This document shows, piece by piece, positions 1-6,108 of a DNA stretch of 6,108 nucleotides. Under the pieces are notes generated by a model that ran no database searches, was not told the DNA's origin, and saw nothing but the letters and a program-made list of their open reading frames with translations. The position numbers and the translations under genes are program-made. Positions within the stretch are counted from its first letter, which is position 1. The number at the start of each line of letters is the position of its first letter. This DNA is from Taibaiella helvus_B (GTDB lineage: Bacteria; Bacteroidota; Bacteroidia; Chitinophagales; Chitinophagaceae): contig JBEBVI010000264.1 in the NCBI GenBank assembly GCA_040392805.1, forward strand, positions 1 through 6,108. The letters are read 5' to 3'.

Positions 1-1
1 G

Positions 2-2128
2 GTTGGGGGCACTTCTCTTGGTAATACTACAGGAGGTAGTTTTGATGAAATGAGTGTTGATGCAAAGGGTAATGTGTATATTGCTAAAGCTTTTAATGGT
101 ACGGAGGACTTTGATCCTGGGCCGGGCGTAGCACAACTAACACCCCTTTTGGGTAGCGACCAGGGAACGGTTCTGGTCAAATATGGTCCGGATGGTAAGT
201 ACATATGGTCGAAATTGGTCTTGAGCGAAAACCTATGTACAGGCCGTACCATGGGTAATTGTCTTGCCCGTACCATGGGTCCCTCCGGAGGAATAGCTGT
301 TGATGAGATGGGAAGGATTACTGTTGCAGGCAATTTGCAGACAACTGTTGCATACTTTATCAATAACAAAGGCCAGCTGGATTCTATTGCTAAGAAGGAT
401 AGCTCTTTATATATTGCGACTATGTATGCGGCACATTTTGATAGTAGTGGTAATCTTTTGTGGATGAAGGCAGCCCATTGTGATACGGCGACAGGGCAAA
501 AAGGGTATTCTTTCCTCATGCCACAGGAAGTGGATGTGGACAGGCAGGGGAATATATACATAGGCGGCCTTTTTAAGGGGATAGCCGATTTCGGTTCCTC
601 TTCAGCAGAGGGTGTGATCGCTTCAGTATCAAAACGCAAAAATAATCAATCAGAGGGTTTTATCGTTAAATATGACCGTGATGGAAATTTCCTATGGGCT
701 GGACGTATGGGAGGCGATTCCAGTACGACACAGGTATTTTCTTTAGTCGTAGATACGATAGGGAATAGAAATGATGTGTATGTTACCGGGTTTTATGTTG
801 GTACTACCGACTTTGATATGGGGCCGGGAATAGCAAATCTCTCTGTAGATGGCTTGCAAGGTACATTTATCGCTAAATATACCAGCGGTGGTAGTTATGT
901 CTGGGCTAAGTCGATAGGATGTAAAAATATTTGTACAGGGAATGACTTAGCTATAGACGTTACCGGTATATATGTAACAGGGATATTTTACGATACTGCA
1001 GATTTTGACCCCGGTCCGGACACGGTTGCAGTCGTTCCTTTGGGTATATGTGATATGTACCTGGCTAAATATGATATGGATGGGAATTATCAATGGGTTA
1101 AAAAAGTGGGCGGTAGTAACGCTTTTGCTGCCATGGGGGCGATGCTTGCAGTAAGTGATTTAGGAGAGGTATATGTTAGTGGTGCTTTTATGATAGGAGA
1201 AGTCGATTTTGATCCTGCTGATTCATGCGAAGCTTTACTTACGGCACCTTTTGCGGATGCTTTTATAGCCCGGTATAGCCCCGCCGGAAACTATATGTGG
1301 GCCGGGCAAATAGGGGGCACGGGAAGCATAACTACACCTGATGGCTTATGCATAGCGCCAAAGCAAGCCGGAGGTGGCAGTGTATATCTTTCCGGTGACT
1401 TTAGTGCCCCGGCAGATTTTAACCCTGATCCGAATGCCACTTTTGTAATGAATCCTAAGAGGGATGGGAATGATGGATTCCTGATGAAACTGAATATAAC
1501 CGATATACCAGCAGCTACTACTGCTTATCTCAAAGTAGCTATTTGTGCAGACAGTTATACCTTGAATGAGAAAACTTATACTAAAGACGGCAGATATATA
1601 CAAACCCTGCCAGGTACCCTACATTGTGACAGTACGATAGTGTTGGATTTAACCTTAAGTTACATGGAGCAGCCGGTAATTAATGTTCATGAATTTGTAT
1701 TGGGTGTAACGAGTTCTTATTCAACTTACCAGTGGCTCAAAAACGGTGTGCCTATTCCGGGGGCAACGGACAGTACTTATACTGTAACTGAAAATGCAGA
1801 TTACCAGGTAATAGTTAGCGATGGGGCAGAATGTACAGATACCTCGGCAATATATACCGTAACCAATGTTGGTGTTGGTATAAATATTGAAAATGGGGCC
1901 GGAGCCTCAGTATGGATTTATCCGAACCCTGTTCAGGATAAGGTATATATCAGGAGTTCTATATCGGTAAATATAGCGCTGACAACAATTGACGGAAGAG
2001 TAGTTATGCAACAGCAAAATGCTGGGTCAATGGCCATGCAAAACCTTCAGGAAGGAATCTACCTGCTCAAAATATCAGATACAGAGGGCCGCCTGCTCAA
2101 AACAGAAAAGCTTATCAAAACAAAGTAA
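2..2128 (+). CDS. T9SS-exported beta-propeller repeat protein with type A sorting domain, 5'-truncated by the window edge
   Basis: The frame is open from base 2, giving 708 in-window residues; the true start and signal peptide lie upstream. An ATG at 50 is internal, because repeat sequence (VGGT, then a VDxxGNVYI strand) runs through it. Seven blade-like repeats of about 64-82 residues fill roughly residues 1-508. Each has a VDxxGNVYVxG strand, an (A/T/V)DFDPGPG-type loop (residues 36, 270 and 334; variants at 196, 402 and 472) and an F(I/L)xKY-x5-YxWA strand, resembling SBBP beta-propeller repeats. After these come a Cys-containing module (about 512-554; CADSYT...HCDSTIVLDL) that recurs in Bacteroidota secreted proteins, an Ig-like domain (about 558-622; YQWLKNGVPIPGA), and a type A T9SS sorting domain (about 637-708; YPNP at 640-643, GIYLLKI from 685). 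The likely role is as a surface or secreted binding or structural protein; the ligand is unknown. No catalytic motif is seen. A terminator-like hairpin follows the stop. Confidence 0.88.
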   Translation, partial: VGGTSLGNTTGGSFDEMSVDAKGNVYIAKAFNGTEDFDPGPGVAQLTPLLGSDQGTVLVKYGPDGKYIWSKLVLSENLCTGRTMGNCLARTMGPSGGIAVDEMGRITVAGNLQTTVAYFINNKGQLDSIAKKDSSLYIATMYAAHFDSSGNLLWMKAAHCDTATGQKGYSFLMPQEVDVDRQGNIYIGGLFKGIADFGSSSAEGVIASVSKRKNNQSEGFIVKYDRDGNFLWAGRMGGDSSTTQVFSLVVDTIGNRNDVYVTGFYVGTTDFDMGPGIANLSVDGLQGTFIAKYTSGGSYVWAKSIGCKNICTGNDLAIDVTGIYVTGIFYDTADFDPGPDTVAVVPLGICDMYLAKYDMDGNYQWVKKVGGSNAFAAMGAMLAVSDLGEVYVSGAFMIGEVDFDPADSCEALLTAPFADAFIARYSPAGNYMWAGQIGGTGSITTPDGLCIAPKQAGGGSVYLSGDFSAPADFNPDPNATFVMNPKRDGNDGFLMKLNITDIPAATTAYLKVAICADSYTLNEKTYTKDGRYIQTLPGTLHCDSTIVLDLTLSYMEQPVINVHEFVLGVTSSYSTYQWLKNGVPIPGATDSTYTVTENADYQVIVSDGAECTDTSAIYTVTNVGVGINIENGAGASVWIYPNPVQDKVYIRSSISVNIALTTIDGRVVMQQQNAGSMAMQNLQEGIYLLKISDTEGRLLKTEKLIKTK

Positions 2129-2145
2129 TGGGCAGGTATGATGTG

Positions 2146-2182
2146 AAGCGCTAAACAGCGATGACAAATGTTTAGCGCTTTT
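2146..2182 (+). terminator. Rho-independent-like terminator after the propeller gene
   Basis: A perfect inverted repeat starts 18 bases after the stop codon. AAGCGCTAAACA (2146-2157) pairs with TGTTTAGCGCTT (2169-2180), a 12-bp stem with an 11-nt loop, ending in TTTT (2179-2182). The T-run is short, but the stem is strong and well placed. It probably separates transcription of the propeller gene from the gene at 2271. Confidence 0.75.
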
Positions 2183-2270
2183 GCAACACAATAAAAAATA
2201 GCAGAAGATAACGTGGTAGAGAACATTATAAAAACAATGCCTGAGTTGCATGATAAAATAACTGGTGATT

Positions 2271-4895
2271 ATGAATTGTAGAAGTCTATTAATTTACCTG
2301 TCCTTGTTTTTGTTTACCGCCTTTGTGCCGGGTGCCGGTTGTTTTGATCTTCATGCACAATATGAAAATGTTTGGGCATTCGGACAAAAAGCGGGATTGG
2401 ATTTTAACCCAGGTAACCCGGTGTTTGTACACACCTCTATCGATGGTTTTGGTGAAGCCAATGCTTCTGTCTGCAATGAGCAGGGACAATTGTTGTTTTA
2501 TACCGAGGGCACCATAGCCTGGAATAGAAATGGCGATAAAATGGCAGACAGCTTAGTCCCGATTAGGGAACGGATAGTCGGCACTACGACTCCGACCAGC
2601 AGCTCCTGCCAGGGCACAGTAATTGTACCTATGCCGGGCAGTGATAGCCGGTATTATATCTTTTCTCTTTTCTCTATAGAGTATGGCACTGATTATGGTC
2701 GCCTCTATTATAGCATTGTGGATATGAGCTTAAATAATGGGCTGGGCGGTGTGGATCCCGGCCAGAAAGCGATACTCTTGGATAGTAGTTTAAAAGAGCA
2801 AATGACAGCTGTAAGCGGAGATGAATATAATGTCTGGTTAATGTTAAAAACACAGAAGAATGTTTTTAAAGCTTATAATATTTCTGCTTGTGGAATTGAC
2901 AGCCTGCCGCAACAATCGCCGGGAATGTCTTCCAGATTTGGAGGTGGTGTAACTACAGGGCAGATTGTTTTTTCTCCTGACGGTAGGAAAATGGCGGTAT
3001 CATATTTGGCTGGCATATTCGGAAGTGTTGGTGGGGGAGCCGAGCTTTATGATTTTGACCCATTAACCGGTAAGGTGTCCAACCCCCAACTATTGGTTAA
3101 CGGTGAGGGACAATATGGCGCAGCTTTTTCTCCGGATAACTCAAAACTATATATAGGTGGTGGAGATGCAGGTGGTCTGATATACCAGATTGACTTAACG
3201 TCTTCCGATACCATTTCCAGAAGGCGCTTGATTGGGATAAGTAGCTTTAGCCAGTTAAAATTAGCCCCGGACGGCAAGATATATTTTGTGTACGATAGAG
3301 GGCAACGCTGGCTGGGTACTATCGATTTTCCCGACCGGCCTGGTAATGCTTGCGGATATACTGCAAATGCTATTCAAATACCTGAAGGCAGTAACCTGTT
3401 GGTAGGATTCCCAAATGTAATTGCTATGGCGGCAAAAGATACCACAACGTACACCCCTATTACGACAGATATACAAGCGCCGTGCTGGATTGATCCGTCT
3501 ATCGGGTATTTTTTGCATGGCAGTAAGGAAGGTTGGGATCATTTATGGAATGATGGCAGTACAACAGCGGATTTGCTTATAAATGAGCCTGGTAAATATT
3601 GGGTGAGCTATTATGCAAAACCTTGTCGTTTCCAGGTGGATACTTTTATTGTTACTTTCCCCGGCGGTGTATTGCCTTCTATTGCTATAGAAGCAAGTTG
3701 TCACAATGCAGCTAATGGAAGAGCCAAGGCTTATACTTACCCGGGCGATACGGTGATTTATCATTATACCTGGCGTAATAATAGAAATGACATTTTATCG
3801 GCAACCGCTGATTTACAGAATGTGCCGGCGGGCAAATATTCTTTAGCAATTACTACTGCGCAATGCGATACTTTGTTATATATTGATATTCCTGAAGTAG
3901 AAGGCCGTGTTTCTTTTGCAGCGGATTCCCTGGCATGCATTATTGATACAATTCAATTTCAGAATACATCCGATCCGTACTATACAAACTTTGTGTGGTC
4001 ATTTGGAGATAGCACTTTTTCAGTATTACCGGTTCCAACTCATAGGTATAAGCAGGCAGGACAATATGAAGTAAGACTTATAGGCAAGGGTAGCCAATGC
4101 AGTGATACTGCTTATAAATCCATTGTAACAGATGCACAATTGCCGGTCTTTTTCTTACCCGGTTCCGATAGTATTTGCGTGGGGCAGCATATTACTTTTA
4201 CATCGCAGCATGAGGATCATACTTTGATGGCTCAATCCTGGGCCTGGGGAGATGGTTCTGGTATGGAACTGACCAATGAAGTGTTGGTAAAGCATGCGTA
4301 TGATATCGCCGGGATAATGCCCGTAACATTAAGTTCCCATTTTCGCGCTTGCCCTGATGCTTCTTTTACAGATACGATATATGTAGAGCAGCTACCTTTA
4401 GTTGACCTGGGTATAGATAGTTTCTTGTGCCTGAACTATTCTCCTGTTATTTTAGAGAGTAAATTTTTCTCACCTGATCTGCATTATTTATGGAACACGG
4501 GCGATACTACTTCAAGTATCCGGATCGTTCAGCCCGGTGTATATACGCTTACTGCCAGCACGAAGCTTTTAGGCTGCAGTACTACAGAAACGGTAGAGGT
4601 GAAAAAGAGCTGCTATACAGATATTCCCAATGCCTTTACCCCCAACGGGGATGGGTACAATGATTATTTTTTTCCCAGGCAGTTGTTGTCACGGGAAACA
4701 GCCACCTTCAAGATGCAGGTGTTTGACCGGTGGGGACAATTGCTGTTCGAAACTTCAGGCATAGAAGGAAGAGGTTGGGACGGCCGCTATATAGGCAAGG
4801 AGCAGCCGCAGGGAGTATATGTTTACAGGGTGGAGGTAACACTTAAAGGAAACCGGCCGGAACGATACGAAGGCAATATAACTCTAATCAGATAA
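2271..4895 (+). CDS. Multidomain gliding-motility-associated protein with PKD/SprB-like modules and T9SS type B sorting domain
   Basis: This is a complete 874-residue protein from ATG 2271. A GTG two codons earlier (2265) is possible, but the ATG is preferred and nothing but the first two residues changes. A signal peptide (1-29) with a hydrophobic core ends LHA|Q. Residues 30 to about 395 form a propeller-like region: WAFGQKAGLDF near the start, then FSPDG (234), FSPDN (286) and LAPDG (331), typical of WD40/PD40-like blades. Next come an Ig-like module (about 405-466, LWNDGSTT), an SprB-like repeat (about 469-543), two PKD domains (about 547-620 with WSFGDS, about 624-707 with WAWGDG), a second Ig-like module (about 709-779, LWNTGDTT), and the type B T9SS domain (781-874). 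The last has NAFTPNGDGYND at 787-798, FDRWG at 818, GWDGR at 835 and GVYVYRV at 848. By family knowledge it is exported by T9SS and probably surface-associated, as an adhesin or scaffold. No enzymatic residues are seen. It may share a transcript with the next gene, since no terminator lies between them. Confidence 0.9.
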   Translation: MNCRSLLIYLSLFLFTAFVPGAGCFDLHAQYENVWAFGQKAGLDFNPGNPVFVHTSIDGFGEANASVCNEQGQLLFYTEGTIAWNRNGDKMADSLVPIRERIVGTTTPTSSSCQGTVIVPMPGSDSRYYIFSLFSIEYGTDYGRLYYSIVDMSLNNGLGGVDPGQKAILLDSSLKEQMTAVSGDEYNVWLMLKTQKNVFKAYNISACGIDSLPQQSPGMSSRFGGGVTTGQIVFSPDGRKMAVSYLAGIFGSVGGGAELYDFDPLTGKVSNPQLLVNGEGQYGAAFSPDNSKLYIGGGDAGGLIYQIDLTSSDTISRRRLIGISSFSQLKLAPDGKIYFVYDRGQRWLGTIDFPDRPGNACGYTANAIQIPEGSNLLVGFPNVIAMAAKDTTTYTPITTDIQAPCWIDPSIGYFLHGSKEGWDHLWNDGSTTADLLINEPGKYWVSYYAKPCRFQVDTFIVTFPGGVLPSIAIEASCHNAANGRAKAYTYPGDTVIYHYTWRNNRNDILSATADLQNVPAGKYSLAITTAQCDTLLYIDIPEVEGRVSFAADSLACIIDTIQFQNTSDPYYTNFVWSFGDSTFSVLPVPTHRYKQAGQYEVRLIGKGSQCSDTAYKSIVTDAQLPVFFLPGSDSICVGQHITFTSQHEDHTLMAQSWAWGDGSGMELTNEVLVKHAYDIAGIMPVTLSSHFRACPDASFTDTIYVEQLPLVDLGIDSFLCLNYSPVILESKFFSPDLHYLWNTGDTTSSIRIVQPGVYTLTASTKLLGCSTTETVEVKKSCYTDIPNAFTPNGDGYNDYFFPRQLLSRETATFKMQVFDRWGQLLFETSGIEGRGWDGRYIGKEQPQGVYVYRVEVTLKGNRPERYEGNITLIR

Positions 4896-4953
4896 ATATT
4901 CTATTCTCATAATTTATTTTTAATCTATTCTTTAATTATTAAAACAAAAAACA
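4896..4953 (+). promoter_or_regulatory. G-free, AT-rich spacer and leader upstream of the small T9SS gene
   Basis: The 58 bases between the two genes contain no G on the + strand and 51 A/T. An 8-bp direct repeat, TCTATTCT, occurs at 4900-4907 and 4924-4931. No hairpin terminator is present, and no convincing Bacteroidota -33 TTG / -7 TAnnTTTG pair is seen. The A-rich stretch immediately before the ATG at 4954 is typical of Bacteroidota translation starts that lack a Shine-Dalgarno sequence. A promoter here is plausible by inference only; read-through from the upstream gene is equally possible. Confidence 0.3.
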
Positions 4954-5742
4954 ATGAATTTTACTTTTAGAAGTATATGTCTGCTTATCTTAATTATTAC
5001 GTTTTGTTACAACACTGTAAGTGCACAAACCAGGAGGTTGTGCGATCTGGAGGTAGTGTGTAAGTCACCAACAGGTAGTGTAGTCAATGGAGACAACTTA
5101 CCTCTTAGCTTTGAAGTAAGCAATCATGGTCCTGATAAAATGATTTCCGGTGACAGAATTATATATCTATTGTACATGCTTGTGGATGGCCAGCAGAAAA
5201 TTGTTCAACAGCAAATTATTGGCGGGACAGGCAATGATTCTCTTGATTTTAGTACAAAGATTCCATATGGAGAGGGCATTAAGGTAAACTTTAAGCTCCC
5301 GGAACAATCATTGCCTGCTACATTAGACTTTTGTGTACAGATCTTCAGTGAAGTCCTGATGAGCAATGGTGACAGTTTAAGGCTTAATTATTACGATCCT
5401 AATACTAATAATAATGTTCATTGCCAGAAAGTAATGGTAACGTCTCAAGGTTCTACCTCTATTGTTACCGTAGATGATGGCAGGCCGAACTTTCTTTTAT
5501 ATCCCAATCCTGTAAAGGATCTGTTATATGTAGATATTTTGGGTATGGATACAAAAGAAGGCCTTAGTGTTACCGTCAGAGATATAATAGGAAAAGAGTT
5601 AGTGAACAGGCAATATAATACGCAAGAACTATCTTCCGGTAAACTGGTATTGGATATGAATCATTTGCCGTCAGGTGTTTACAGCATCAGCTTACGAACT
5701 GATAGGGCGCAGGTTGCCAAGAAGCTTACCATTAGCAGGTAG
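4954..5742 (+). CDS. Small secreted CARDB/Ig-like protein with T9SS type A sorting domain
   Basis: This is a complete 262-residue protein. The signal peptide spans 1-24 (hydrophobic run SICLLILIITF), with predicted cleavage at VSA|Q, so the mature protein would begin QTRRLCD. Residues about 28-165 form one beta-rich domain. It has an SP-x4-VNGDNLPLSFEVSNHGPD pattern like CARDB/DUF11-type adhesion domains, then a GDRIIYLLY strand, and closes near NTNNNVHC. Four cysteines (30, 36, 127 and 157) could form two disulfides. A short linker leads to a type A T9SS domain (about 180-262; FLLYPNPV at 180-187, LPSGVYSI from 238). The start is supported by the signal peptide and by alignment with the downstream paralogue. 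No catalytic motif is visible; an adhesive or binding role is inferred from the fold type alone. The domain assignment is tentative, while secretion via T9SS is well supported. A hairpin follows the stop directly. Confidence 0.88.
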   Translation: MNFTFRSICLLILIITFCYNTVSAQTRRLCDLEVVCKSPTGSVVNGDNLPLSFEVSNHGPDKMISGDRIIYLLYMLVDGQQKIVQQQIIGGTGNDSLDFSTKIPYGEGIKVNFKLPEQSLPATLDFCVQIFSEVLMSNGDSLRLNYYDPNTNNNVHCQKVMVTSQGSTSIVTVDDGRPNFLLYPNPVKDLLYVDILGMDTKEGLSVTVRDIIGKELVNRQYNTQELSSGKLVLDMNHLPSGVYSISLRTDRAQVAKKLTISR

Positions 5743-5744
5743 TC

Positions 5745-5768
5745 TAAGGCAGGATTAATCCTGCCTTA
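5745..5768 (+). terminator. Palindromic hairpin terminator after the small T9SS gene
   Basis: Beginning two bases after the TAG, TAAGGCAGGA (5745-5754) pairs perfectly with TCCTGCCTTA (5759-5768) around a TTAA loop. The stem is 10 bp and GC-rich in its centre. No clean U-tract follows (CGATTTAATT), so the mechanism may not be classical intrinsic termination. Position and stability still favour a transcript end or 3'-end stabiliser. Confidence 0.65.
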
Positions 5769-5979
5769 CGATTTAATTGATAACGATGTCAAAATAAATC
5801 CTGATCTAAAAAATCTGTATTATTAGGCTTCTTCCATATTCGGAATACACACGCTCTCCCATCATATCCATATCCCGGGCCGAGTACCTCGACACAGTTT
5901 ACCCTGAGCTAAGTCGAGGGGCTCAGTACAAGTGGAAAGTTGCCATCATTTCTTAATGAATAATATTAATAAAAAAAAT
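5769..5979. other. Non-coding gap between the tandem paralogues
   Basis: Apart from the palindromic repeat at 5883-5929, this stretch shows no supportable gene. Its last 30 bases are an A/T-rich leader (AATATTAATAAAAAAAAT) ending at the ATG of the fourth gene, similar to the A-rich leader of the third gene. A TTG at 5940-5942 followed by TAATATTA at 5961 is only a poor match to the Bacteroidota promoter consensus. Confidence 0.5.
5883..5929. repeat. Intergenic palindromic REP-like repeat element
   Basis: CCTCGAC (5887-5893) is perfectly inverted as GTCGAGG (5913-5919). CTGAGC (5904-5909) is perfectly inverted as GCTCAG (5921-5926). AGTAC lies at both ends (5883-5887 and 5925-5929). The two stems interleave, so they are either alternatives or a pseudoknot. 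The CTGAGC/GTCGAGG core resembles short palindromic repeats scattered between genes in many Bacteroidota genomes (recalled, not searched). It lies in the 237-bp gap between the tandem paralogues and is more GC-rich than the AT-rich sequence on its 3' side. Confidence 0.55.
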
Positions 5980-6108
5980 ATGAAATTAAATTTTAAAGAG
6001 GCGTTTATATTCTTTATAAGTGTCACCTGCTGCTGCTTAGTAAATGCACAACAAAGAATATGCGATCAGGAGGTGATTTGCATATCACCTGCGGACACTG
6101 TAATTAAC
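5980..6108 (+). CDS. 5' end of a tandem paralogue of the small secreted protein, truncated by the window edge
   Basis: The frame is open from ATG 5980 to the last base, giving 43 residues. A lysine-containing N-terminus is followed by a hydrophobic core (AFIFFISVTCCCLV) and a predicted cleavage at NA|Q (23|24). The mature start, QQRICDQEVICISP, aligns without gaps to that of the gene at 4954. Over the 18 residues from the Arg before the first conserved Cys, 10 are identical, including the CDxEVxC motif and the SP and VxN positions, and several others are conservative. The start at 5980 gives a signal peptide of the same length as the paralogue (23 versus 24 residues). An in-frame ATG at 5956 would add eight residues (MNNINKKN) and cannot be excluded. 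By analogy it should carry the same CARDB/Ig-like domain and a C-terminal T9SS signal, but both lie outside the window. Confidence 0.85.
   Translation, partial: MKLNFKEAFIFFISVTCCCLVNAQQRICDQEVICISPADTVIN

Noticed and set aside
31..52. AGGAGG followed 13 bases later by ATG, resembling a Shine-Dalgarno site and gene start at position 50
   Set aside because: The reading frame is open to base 2, and the residues before the ATG (VGGT...GGSFDE) fit the end of a propeller blade. No signal peptide follows the ATG although the protein carries a T9SS domain, and Bacteroidota rarely use such sites.
2331..2342. Possible lipobox (GAGC, residues 21-24) in the signal peptide of the second gene
   Set aside because: The -3 position is Gly rather than Leu or a similar residue, and a good signal peptidase I site (HA|Q) lies six residues downstream, as in the other genes here.
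1346..3764. Minus-strand and alternate-frame ORFs of 64-93 codons within the first two genes
   Set aside because: They lie entirely inside strongly supported + strand coding regions, lack recognisable domains and convincing starts, and are best explained as shadows.
5940..5968. TTG at 5940-5942 with TAATATTA at 5961 as a promoter for the fourth gene
   Set aside because: The -7 element matches the TAnnTTTG consensus poorly in an A/T-rich region where such matches arise by chance.
1..6108. CRISPR array, insertion sequence, tRNA, phage-defence or toxin-antitoxin genes
   Set aside because: No regularly spaced direct repeats, transposase motifs, tRNA-like cloverleaf or nuclease/toxin signatures were seen; coding space is filled by exported structural-type proteins.

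Overview
The window reads as a stretch of a Bacteroidota chromosome, most likely of a Chitinophaga- or Sphingobacterium-like lineage (lineage is an inference). The evidence is: secreted proteins carrying both kinds of type IX secretion system (T9SS) C-terminal sorting domain; signal peptides whose predicted cleavage falls at Ala|Gln; A-rich leaders with no Shine-Dalgarno sequence; and a moderate to low GC content. All four genes lie on the + strand, and each encodes, or appears to encode, an exported cell-surface or extracellular protein. I see no enzyme, transport, defence, mobile-element, tRNA, rRNA or CRISPR feature.

Layout. Positions 2-2128 hold the 3' part of a large beta-propeller-repeat protein. 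It ends in a Cys-containing module, an Ig-like domain and a type A sorting domain, and is followed by a strong terminator-like hairpin at 2146-2180. Positions 2271-4895 hold a complete modular protein: signal peptide, propeller-like N-terminal half, Ig-like, SprB-like and PKD domains, and a type B (gliding-motility-associated) C-terminal domain. After a G-free, 88% A+T spacer of 58 bp, positions 4954-5742 hold a small complete protein with a signal peptide, a CARDB/Ig-like adhesion-type domain and a type A sorting domain. It is followed by a perfect hairpin at 5745-5768. The 237-bp gap before the next gene carries a compact palindromic repeat at 5883-5929. From 5980 to the window edge lies the start of a fourth gene, whose first 43 codons show it to be a tandem paralogue of the third.

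How the genes fit together. No shared catalytic pathway is visible. The common theme is export by Sec, then T9SS across the outer membrane, then attachment or release. The proteins look like adhesins or surface scaffolds built from beta-rich modules. The most notable points are the side-by-side type A and type B cargo, the tandem family with a conserved CDxEVxC motif just after the signal peptide, one degenerate blade in the first protein, and the intergenic palindromic element. I found nothing that can honestly be called a new biological system. The third/fourth gene family is the least characterised part.
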